In this document: piece by piece, positions 1-4,833 of the stretch
Numbering within the stretch: the first letter of the stretch is position 1
Layout of the letters: each line of letters starts with the position of its first letter
Source: a bacterium
GTDB lineage: Bacteria; Patescibacteriota; Minisyncoccia; Minisyncoccales; PEYH01
Reading direction: 5' to 3'
Length of the DNA stretch: 5,338 nucleotides
NCBI GenBank assembly: GCA_021158195.1
Contig: JAGGVA010000049.1
Location: 1-5,338, forward strand
Made by a program: the position numbers and the translations under genes
The notes under the pieces: model-generated
What the model was told of the DNA's origin: nothing
The model's input: only the letters and a program-made list of their open reading frames with translations
Database searches by the model: none

Positions 1-354
1 GTTTATAAGGCATTTGAGATTATAAAAGAGAAGACAAAAAAAGATCCAGTAGAAGTGTTTGAGAAAGCGCTCAAAAATGCAGGTCCTATTTTGGAAGTGA
101 GGCCAAAAAGAATAGGGGGTGCTACTTATCAGGTTCCTATGGAAGTAAAACCTCATCGAAGAATAGCGCTTGCTTTAAGATGGATTATTGAGGCAGCAAA
201 GGCAAAGAAGGGGAAGCCAATGTATCAAAAATTAGCAGAAGAAATAATTAGTGCAGCCAACAACGAGGGTGCGGCTGTAAAGAAAAAAGAAAATGTTCAT
301 AAAATGGCGGAGGCAAACAAGGCCTTTGCTCATTTTGCCTCTTTTGGAGGATAA
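1..354 (+). CDS. rpsG: 30S ribosomal protein uS7, 3' part (5' end outside window)
   Basis: Ribosomal protein uS7 binds the 3' major domain of 16S rRNA, nucleates assembly of the small-subunit head and lies near the E site. The open frame runs in from base 1 without a start; 117 residues are visible, so roughly 40 N-terminal residues of a usual 155-residue uS7 are missing. The GTG at base 55 is an internal valine codon, not the start, because the uS7 sequence continues upstream of it in frame. Diagnostic stretches are DPVEVFEKAL (visible residues 15-24), the family signature GGATYQVPMEV (39-49) with the following basic PHRR, and AAVKKKENVHKMAEANKAFAH (91-111, conserved C-terminal helix). The protein ends SFGG shortly after that helix, as in short-tailed uS7 forms. 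It is the usual upstream neighbour of fusA in the str operon. Identification is secure. Confidence 0.98.
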   Translation, partial: VYKAFEIIKEKTKKDPVEVFEKALKNAGPILEVRPKRIGGATYQVPMEVKPHRRIALALRWIIEAAKAKKGKPMYQKLAEEIISAANNEGAAVKKKENVHKMAEANKAFAHFASFGG

Positions 355-414
355 TTTCATAATTTCAAATTTCAAATTTCAAATTGCAAGTTTAAACAAA
401 AATTTAAACAAAAT
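353..414 (+). repeat. AT-rich tandem repeats in the rpsG-fusA spacer
   Basis: The 62-base spacer is almost entirely built of short direct repeats. A 7-base unit AATTTCA occurs at 353-359 (overlapping the rpsG stop), then head to tail at 361-367, 368-374 and 375-381, with a variant AATTGCA at 382-388. A second family follows: TTTAAACAAAAA at 391-402 and TTTAAACAAAAT at 403-414, period 12 with 11 of 12 matching. The second family ends two bases before the fusA ATG. No Shine-Dalgarno sequence lies in the spacer. The repeats could act as an unstructured AU-rich ribosome-entry leader or be slippage products; the sequence does not decide. Confidence 0.85.
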
Positions 415-416
415 AT

Positions 417-2567
417 ATGAGTAGCAGAACTTATCCTGTTGAAAGATATAGAAATATTGGAATTATCGCTCATATTGATGCCGGAAAAACAACCGTTACT
501 GAGCGGGTTTTATTTTATACCGGCATTTCTCATAAAATCGGTGAGGTTCATGAAGGACAGGCAATTATGGACTGGATGGAGCAGGAAAGGGAAAGAGGGA
601 TAACAATTACTTCGGCGGCAACCACTTGTTTTTGGATTCCTATCGAAGAAAGAACTAAATTAATAGGAGATAAATCTTTTAAAGAGGTTGATCCAGAAGA
701 AAAAAAGAAAATTGAATATAGGATAAACATTATCGATACTCCCGGGCACATTGATTTTACCGCAGAAGTTCAAAGATCTTTGAGAGTGCTTGACGGCGCA
801 GTGGTAGTGTTTGACGGAGTAGCAGGGGTAGAAGCACAATCAGAAACTGTATGGCATCAGGCAGATAAGTTTAAGGTTCCCAGAATATGCTTTATCAATA
901 AGTTAGATCGGCTTGGGGCTTCCTTTGAAAGAAGTCTTGAATCTATCTGGGAAAGATTAACTCCTAATGCAGTAGCATTGCAAATCCCTATAGGAATTGA
1001 ATCAAATTTTGAAGGTGTTATTGATTTAATTACAATGAAGGCTTGGAAATTTGAGGGAGAGCATGGAGAAAAGGTAGTTATTGAAGAGATTCCAGAAAAT
1101 CTTAAAGAAAAAGCCCAGGAATGGAGAAACAAAATGTTAGATAAAATTGCTGCTGAAGACCATAATCTTTTAGAGAAGTATCTTGAAGGCAAAGAAATTT
1201 TTCCAGAAGAGATAAGGTCGGCTTTAAGAAAAAGCGTCATCGATTATAAATTAGTTCCGGTTTTGTGTGGTTCTGCTCTTAAAAATAAAGGAATTCAACC
1301 ATTATTGGATGCAGTAATATATTATTTGCCATCACCGGTAGATTTGCCTCCTGTTGAAGGAACTGACCCAAAGACAGGAGAGGTTATTACCAGAAAGCCC
1401 GAGGATAATGAGCCATTTTGCGCCCTGGCCTTTAAAATTGCTACAGATCCTTTTGTAGGAAGTTTAACATATTTTAGGGTTTATTCAGGGCATCTTAAAT
1501 CAGGAGATTTTGTTCTTAATACCAATACTCACGAGAAACTAAGAATTGGTAGAATCGTTAGAATGCATGCCAATCACAGAGAGGAAATTGACGAGGTATT
1601 TGCTGGTGATTTGGCTGCAGCAGTAGGTATTAAAAATGTTTCTACCGGAGACACTCTTTGCGATGTTAATCATCCAATAGTATTGGAACAAATTACTTTT
1701 CCTGAACCAGTTATTTCCATTAGAATTGAACCAAAGACAAAAGCAGATCAGGAAAAGTTGGCAACGGCTCTTAAAAAATTAGCCGAAGAAGATCCTACTT
1801 TTAGAATTAAAACAGATGAAGAAACAGGAGAAACAATTATTTCCGGAATGGGAGAGTTGCATTTAGAAATAATTGTTGATAGATTAAAAAGAGAATTTAA
1901 AGTAGAAGCAAATGTAGGAAGGCCTCAGGTTGCTTACAAAGAAACTATTACCACCGCTGCTGAGGCAGAAGGAAAGTATATCAGGCAGAGCGGTGGAAGA
2001 GGTCAATACGGACATGTTTGGCTGAGAGTAGAACCAAAAGAAAGAGGCCAAGGATATGAATTTAAAGATGAAATTAAAGGAGGTATTATTCCTAAAGAAT
2101 TTATTCCTGCAGTTGAAAAAGGAGTAAAAGAGGCAATGGAGAGAGGAGTGTTAGCAGGATATCCTTTGGTAGATATGAAGGTAACATTATACGATGGATC
2201 ATTTCATGAGGTAGATTCTTCTGATGCCGCCTTTAAAATTGCCGGCTCTATTGCTTTACAAGAAGCAGCAAAAAGAGCAAAACCGATTTTGTTGGAGCCG
2301 ATAATGAAATTAGAGGTAACTATTCCTCAAGAATATTTCGGTGATGTGATTGGAGATTTGAATTCTCGAAGGGGTAAAATTTTAGAAACATTGGATAGGG
2401 CAAATATGAAAGTTATTAGGGCCCATGTGCCCTTGGCAGAAATGTTTGGATATGCAACATCTTTGCGTTCAATGACTCAGGGTAGAGGAGTGTTTACTAT
2501 GGAGTTTGACCATTATGCTAAAGTTCCTGAAAATATTGCTCAAGAAATAATAGAAGGAAGAAAATAA
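417..2567 (+). CDS. fusA: Elongation factor G (translocation GTPase)
   Basis: EF-G hydrolyses GTP to move tRNAs and mRNA through the ribosome and, with RRF, to split spent ribosomes. The 716 residues give a full five-domain protein (usual length about 690-705). In the G domain, G1 is AHIDAGKT (18-25), switch I RGITITSA (60-67), G3 DTPGH (107-111) with the catalytic His111, G4 NKLD (161-164) and G5 SAL (286-288). Domain II spans about 305-415, domain III about 425-500 with GMGELHLEI (477-485), domain IV about 501-625 with GGRGQYGHV (526-534) and the decoding-site loop HEVDSSDAAFK (597-607), and domain V follows with RRGKI and the GYATSLRS stretch. His597 matches E. coli His583. An oddity is a charged stretch of about 28 residues (74-101) between switch I and G3, where Thermus has 3 and E. 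coli about 10. ATG 417 is the natural start, and no Shine-Dalgarno precedes it. The gene ends in tandem TAA TAA. This is the canonical EF-G, not a Tet(M) or EF-G2 type, judging by its intact motifs and operon position. Confidence 0.98.
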   Translation: MSSRTYPVERYRNIGIIAHIDAGKTTVTERVLFYTGISHKIGEVHEGQAIMDWMEQERERGITITSAATTCFWIPIEERTKLIGDKSFKEVDPEEKKKIEYRINIIDTPGHIDFTAEVQRSLRVLDGAVVVFDGVAGVEAQSETVWHQADKFKVPRICFINKLDRLGASFERSLESIWERLTPNAVALQIPIGIESNFEGVIDLITMKAWKFEGEHGEKVVIEEIPENLKEKAQEWRNKMLDKIAAEDHNLLEKYLEGKEIFPEEIRSALRKSVIDYKLVPVLCGSALKNKGIQPLLDAVIYYLPSPVDLPPVEGTDPKTGEVITRKPEDNEPFCALAFKIATDPFVGSLTYFRVYSGHLKSGDFVLNTNTHEKLRIGRIVRMHANHREEIDEVFAGDLAAAVGIKNVSTGDTLCDVNHPIVLEQITFPEPVISIRIEPKTKADQEKLATALKKLAEEDPTFRIKTDEETGETIISGMGELHLEIIVDRLKREFKVEANVGRPQVAYKETITTAAEAEGKYIRQSGGRGQYGHVWLRVEPKERGQGYEFKDEIKGGIIPKEFIPAVEKGVKEAMERGVLAGYPLVDMKVTLYDGSFHEVDSSDAAFKIAGSIALQEAAKRAKPILLEPIMKLEVTIPQEYFGDVIGDLNSRRGKILETLDRANMKVIRAHVPLAEMFGYATSLRSMTQGRGVFTMEFDHYAKVPENIAQEIIEGRK

Positions 2568-2583
2568 TAATTAAAGCAAATTT

Positions 2584-2892
2584 ATGGATTTAGAAATGAT
2601 TAAAAAAATTATGGAAAAAGAAGGAGGAAAAGTAATTATTATAGAAGACGGTAAGCCTACTTTGGTAATCTCTCGTTTTGAAATGAGTGTTCCAGAGCAA
2701 AACTCACAAGACAATATTTCAGAATCAAAAAATTCTTTAAAGGTCGAACAAGAAATTTCAACCGAAAACTCAATTCAATTACCAGAGAAAATATCTCAAA
2801 AAGAGGTTCTTCTCTCTGGGAGAGATTCAAAAAAAGAGCAGCCAGAAGTTCGACAAGATGAAGAGATCACCCTTGACGATTTGCCTCTTTAA
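2584..2892 (+). CDS. Small uncharacterised protein, Phd/YefM-like N-terminus with acidic DDLPL tail
   Basis: I do not recognise a named gene. The frame encodes 102 residues, starts 16 bases after fusA and stops 87 bases before tuf, a place where most bacteria have no gene. Residues 1-33 look like a small folded unit: a helix (DLEMIKKIMEKEGG), a strand (KVIIIED), a turn (GKP) and a strand (TLVISRFE). This resembles the helix-hairpin part of Phd/YefM-type antitoxins (pattern: E-x-G-x-x-V-I-I-x-x-D-G-K-P-x-x-V-I-x-x-F-E), but lacks the first Phd helix. Residues 34-92 are rich in Ser, Gln, Glu and Lys and look disordered. The C-terminus is acidic and ends ITLDDLPL, which could be a short binding motif. 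No toxin-like gene is adjacent. There is no signal peptide, membrane segment or cysteine. ATG 2584 is preferred; ATG 2596 (Met5) is an alternative. No Shine-Dalgarno is seen. It is probably cotranscribed with fusA. That it is a real gene is likely; its function is unknown. Confidence 0.78.
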   Translation: MDLEMIKKIMEKEGGKVIIIEDGKPTLVISRFEMSVPEQNSQDNISESKNSLKVEQEISTENSIQLPEKISQKEVLLSGRDSKKEQPEVRQDEEITLDDLPL

Positions 2893-2896
2893 AACA

Positions 2897-2925
2897 TTGA
2901 CTTTTAAAAGATTATTTACTAAAAT
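2897..2925 (+). promoter_or_regulatory. Sigma70-type promoter upstream of tuf
   Basis: TTGACT (2897-2902, 5 of 6 to the -35 consensus), a 17-base spacer and TAAAAT (2920-2925, 5 of 6 to the -10 consensus) form a near-ideal housekeeping promoter. It begins four bases after the stop of the small orf. Transcription would start near 2932, giving tuf a leader of about 48 bases that holds the 17-base tandem repeat. This would allow EF-Tu to be made in excess over EF-G. Such matches can arise by chance in AT-rich DNA, but hexamer quality, spacing and position fit well. Confidence 0.65.
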
Positions 2926-2930
2926 TGAAA

Positions 2931-2964
2931 AATCATTAACAATTAATAATCATTAACAATTAAT
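2931..2964 (+). repeat. 17-base perfect tandem repeat in the tuf leader
   Basis: The unit AATCATTAACAATTAAT occurs twice head to tail (2931-2947 and 2948-2964) without mismatch, ending 15 bases before the tuf ATG. It falls almost exactly in the predicted 5' untranslated region of the tuf promoter transcript. The unit itself contains smaller ATTAA/AATTAAT elements. It lacks any Shine-Dalgarno sequence. It may be an AU-rich unstructured leader, a protein site, or a slippage duplication. Confidence 0.85.
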
Positions 2965-2979
2965 AACTAAAATTAAACT

Positions 2980-4176
2980 ATGGCCGAAGAAAAATTTGAA
3001 AGAACAAAACCCCATGTCAACGTTGGTACCATTGGTCACGTTGATCATGGAAAAACAACCCTTACAGCAGCAATATTAAAAGTATTGCATCTTAAGGGCT
3101 TCAAGACCTCTCAGAAAACAGTAGATCAGATTGATTCCGCTCCTGAAGAAAAAGCAAGAGGTTTAACTATTAACATTACACACGTAGAGTACGAAACCGA
3201 AAAGCGACACTATGCCCACATTGATTGTCCGGGTCATGCCGACTATATCAAAAATATGATTACCGGCGCTGCGCAGATGGATGGAGCAATTTTGGTAGTT
3301 TCAGCAGTTGATGGTCCTATGCCTCAAACAAGGGAGCATATTCTTTTGGCAAGACAAGTAGGAGTGCCCGCTATCGTTGTTTTTCTTAATAAATGCGATA
3401 TGGTAGATGATCCAGAAATGATAGATTTAGTAGAATCAGAGGTAAGAGAACTTCTTAAGAAATATGAATTTCCGGGTGATGAGGTACCAGTAATTAGAGG
3501 ATCGGCTCTTAAAGCATTAGAAGTAAATTCTCCAGATGATGAAGCAGCAAAACCAATTCTTGAACTAACAAAAGCATTAGACGAATATATTCCAGAGCCA
3601 GTTAGAGAATTAGATAAACCATTTTTGATGGCTGTGGAAGATGTTTTTTCAATAGAAGGAAGAGGAACAGTTGCTACCGGAAGAATTGAGAGAGGAATTA
3701 TTAAACCGGGAGATGAGGTAGAAATTGTAGGTTTAAGAGAAACCACCAAAACAACAGTTGTAAGCGTGGAAATGTTTAATAAATCATTAGACGAGGGACA
3801 CGCAGGAGATAATGTAGGTGTTCTTTTAAGAGGTATTAAGAAAGAAGATATTGAAAGAGGACAGGTTTTGGCAAAACCGGGAACTATAACCCCTCACACA
3901 GAATTTGAAGCGGAGGTTTATGTTCTTACCAAAGAAGAAGGAGGAAGGCATACACCATTCTTCTCAGGTTACAAGCCTCAATTCTATATCAGAACAGCCG
4001 ATGTTACTGGTGAAGTTACCCTTCCAGAAGGGGTAGAGATGGTGATGCCCGGCGATACAGTTAATTTAAAGATTAAACTAATTGCGCCCGTGGCACTAGA
4101 AGAAAAACAAAGATTTGCCTTAAGAGAAGGGGGAAGAACCGTGGGCGCTGGCGTTGTTACCAAAATAATTAAATAA
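2980..4176 (+). CDS. tuf: Elongation factor Tu
   Basis: EF-Tu carries aminoacyl-tRNA to the ribosomal A site as a GTP complex. Its 398 residues match the usual length (about 393-400). In the G domain, G1 is GHVDHGKT (19-26), switch I RGLTIN (60-65), G3 DCPGH (82-86) with catalytic His86, then NMITGAAQMDGAILVVSA (92-109), G4 NKCD (137-140) and G5 SALK (175-178). Domain II starts near 210 (DKPFLMAVEDVFSIEGRGTV, 212-231). Domain III includes GGRHTPFFSGYKPQFYIRT (321-339) and the C-terminal ALREGGRTVGAGVV (380-393), the region of the kirromycin-binding surface. Switch I has Leu62 where almost all bacterial EF-Tu have Ile (RGITIN). The N-terminus MAEEKFERTKPHVNVGTIGH is canonical, fixing ATG 2980. 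No Shine-Dalgarno is seen; the leader holds a 17-base tandem repeat and a good promoter. rpsJ follows after 21 bases, so the two are probably cotranscribed. This is a bona fide EF-Tu, not SelB. Confidence 0.99.
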   Translation: MAEEKFERTKPHVNVGTIGHVDHGKTTLTAAILKVLHLKGFKTSQKTVDQIDSAPEEKARGLTINITHVEYETEKRHYAHIDCPGHADYIKNMITGAAQMDGAILVVSAVDGPMPQTREHILLARQVGVPAIVVFLNKCDMVDDPEMIDLVESEVRELLKKYEFPGDEVPVIRGSALKALEVNSPDDEAAKPILELTKALDEYIPEPVRELDKPFLMAVEDVFSIEGRGTVATGRIERGIIKPGDEVEIVGLRETTKTTVVSVEMFNKSLDEGHAGDNVGVLLRGIKKEDIERGQVLAKPGTITPHTEFEAEVYVLTKEEGGRHTPFFSGYKPQFYIRTADVTGEVTLPEGVEMVMPGDTVNLKIKLIAPVALEEKQRFALREGGRTVGAGVVTKIIK

Positions 4177-4197
4177 AGTATTGATAATTAGAAAGAA

Positions 4198-4536
4198 ATG
4201 ACAGCAGAGAAAAAGACGAAAGAGTCTGATATTAAACAGAGAATAAGAATAAAACTGAGGGCTTACGATTATAAGGTTTTGGATAAAAGCGCACGTCAGA
4301 TTATTGAAACAGCAGAAAGGTACGGGGCAGAAATCTCCGGTCCTGTTCCTTTGCCTACTGAGATTCATAAATACACTGTTAATAGATCTACATTTGTTCA
4401 CAAAGACGCCAGAGAACAATTTGAAATCAGGATTCATAAGAGATTGATAGATATATATAATCCAGATCAGAAAATTATCGAGGCACTAACTAATCTTACA
4501 TTGCCCAGCGGAGTGGATGTTCAGATAAAGATGTAA
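4198..4536 (+). CDS. rpsJ: 30S ribosomal protein uS10 (NusE)
   Basis: uS10 is a head protein of the small subunit and, as NusE, partners NusB and NusG in antitermination and transcription-translation coupling. The protein has 112 residues against the usual 102-105; the excess is a charged N-terminal extension (residues 2-12), after which QRIRIKLRAYDYKVLD matches the normal start of the family. Other diagnostic stretches are GPVPLPT (48-54), the extended-loop region ending KYTVNRS (58-64), and AREQFEIRIHKRLIDI (71-86). ATG 4198 is the only in-frame start able to cover the conserved first strand. The 21-base gap to tuf has a purine run (agaaag) just before the ATG but no GGAG-type site. It normally leads the S10 operon; here it is tied to tuf and followed by a terminator-like hairpin instead of directly by rplC. 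Confidence 0.98.
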   Translation: MTAEKKTKESDIKQRIRIKLRAYDYKVLDKSARQIIETAERYGAEISGPVPLPTEIHKYTVNRSTFVHKDAREQFEIRIHKRLIDIYNPDQKIIEALTNLTLPSGVDVQIKM

Positions 4537-4564
4537 TATCCGGCTCGGAATGACTAAAATATAA

Positions 4565-4597
4565 AATTGAAAACCGAGCAATGCTCGGTTTTCAATT
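4565..4597 (+). terminator. Intrinsic terminator after rpsJ, probably bidirectional
   Basis: A perfect 15-bp stem (4565-4579 with 4583-4597) closes a 3-base loop (4580-4582). The inner core CCGAGC/GCTCGG is GC-rich and is directly followed by TTTT (4589-4592), with the matching AAAA (4570-4573) before it, so the same hairpin could terminate transcripts on either strand. It lies 28 bases after the rpsJ stop. The T-run is short and partly inside the stem, so efficiency may be moderate. It implies that tuf-rpsJ transcription ends, or is reduced, before rplC. Confidence 0.8.
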
Positions 4598-4624
4598 GAC
4601 TTTATTGTTCGCGAATCATTTTAT
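4596..4624 (+). promoter_or_regulatory. Weak promoter candidate just after the terminator
   Basis: TTGACT (4596-4601), the same -35 hexamer as before tuf, is followed after 17 bases by TTTTAT (4619-4624), only 4 of 6 to the -10 consensus. If used, transcription would start near 4631 and place the whole GC-rich inverted-repeat element in a leader of about 200 bases ahead of rplC. The poor -10 and the overlap of the -35 with the terminator stem make this tentative. Confidence 0.3.
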
Positions 4625-4641
4625 GTAAGAGCCAGCCACTC

Positions 4642-4786
4642 AGAAAGAAATTTTTAGGAACCCTGCCTGTCGGCAGACAGGCGCTCGCTCGCCCAGCGCG
4701 CTCGCTCGCTTAGTCCTCGCCTCGCTCTCCCCGCTTAGCGGGGAACCATGCTCGCTCGGCTGCGGATGTTCCTAAAAATTCTTTCT
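4642..4786 (+). repeat. GC-rich element enclosed by 19/20-base inverted repeats
   Basis: The ends are inverted copies: 4642-4661 (AGAAAGAAATTTTTAGGAAC) pairs with 4768-4786 across the whole length apart from one bulged A. The interior of about 106 bases is strongly GC-rich, unlike everything around it. It holds a hairpin GCCTGTC/GACAGGC (4665-4671 with 4676-4682), an AGCGCGCT palindrome (4695-4702), a 7-bp hairpin TCCCCGC/GCGGGGA (4728-4734 with 4738-4744, loop TTA), and three copies of GCTCGCTCG (4683, 4700, 4750) with related CTCGC units. No coding frame of note is present. No target duplication is visible at the ends. It may be a small non-autonomous mobile or REP-like repeat, or a structured leader RNA for rplC. 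The inverted repeats are certain; the role is not. Confidence 0.7.
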
Positions 4787-4800
4787 TCGTTTCAATTCTG

Positions 4801-4828
4801 TTGATAAATTAGTTGGGTGGCATATAAA
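4801..4828 (+). promoter_or_regulatory. Promoter candidate next to the rplC start
   Basis: TTGATA (4801-4806, 5 of 6) is followed after 16 bases by TATAAA (4823-4828, 5 of 6). The -10 ends five bases before the rplC ATG, so transcription would start at or within a base or two of 4834 and yield a leaderless or nearly leaderless mRNA. That fits the lack of a Shine-Dalgarno before rplC and the need for a new promoter after the rpsJ terminator. AT-rich DNA gives chance matches, so this remains a candidate. Confidence 0.45.
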
Positions 4829-4833
4829 TAATT

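Noticed and set aside
548..751. Minus-strand open frame of 67 codons inside fusA
   Set aside because: It lies wholly opposite the conserved EF-G G domain and has no recognisable protein pattern; it is a shadow frame.
857..1240. Minus-strand open frame of 127 codons inside fusA
   Set aside because: It is the antisense of conserved EF-G codons; its Ser/Leu/Ile-rich product is typical of the reverse complement of Lys/Glu-rich coding DNA.
2811..2825. TCTCTC/GAGAGA hairpin inside the small orf
   Set aside because: A six-base AG/CT stem within coding sequence, with no T-run and no position suggesting termination.
2584..2892. The small orf as antitoxin of a toxin-antitoxin pair
   Set aside because: No toxin-like gene flanks it; the neighbours are fusA and tuf. 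The Phd-like resemblance is kept only as a fold suggestion.
3324..3749. Minus-strand open frame of 141 codons inside tuf
   Set aside because: Long, but entirely antisense to highly conserved EF-Tu codons and Ser/Thr-rich without motifs.
4120..4437. Minus-strand open frame of 105 codons over the tuf end and rpsJ
   Set aside because: It overlaps two certain genes on the other strand; the Phe/Cys-rich product resembles reverse translation of AT-rich genes, not a protein family.
4547..4562. GGAATGACTAAAATAT after rpsJ resembles GGAATGACTCAAATAT inside rplC (4861-4876), 15 of 16 bases
   Set aside because: A relic of an rplC start was considered, but similarity does not extend to either side, so it is best treated as chance.
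4683..4760. GCTCGCTCG repeats as a CRISPR array
   Set aside because: The units are about 9-11 bases, irregularly spaced, with no constant repeat-spacer pattern.
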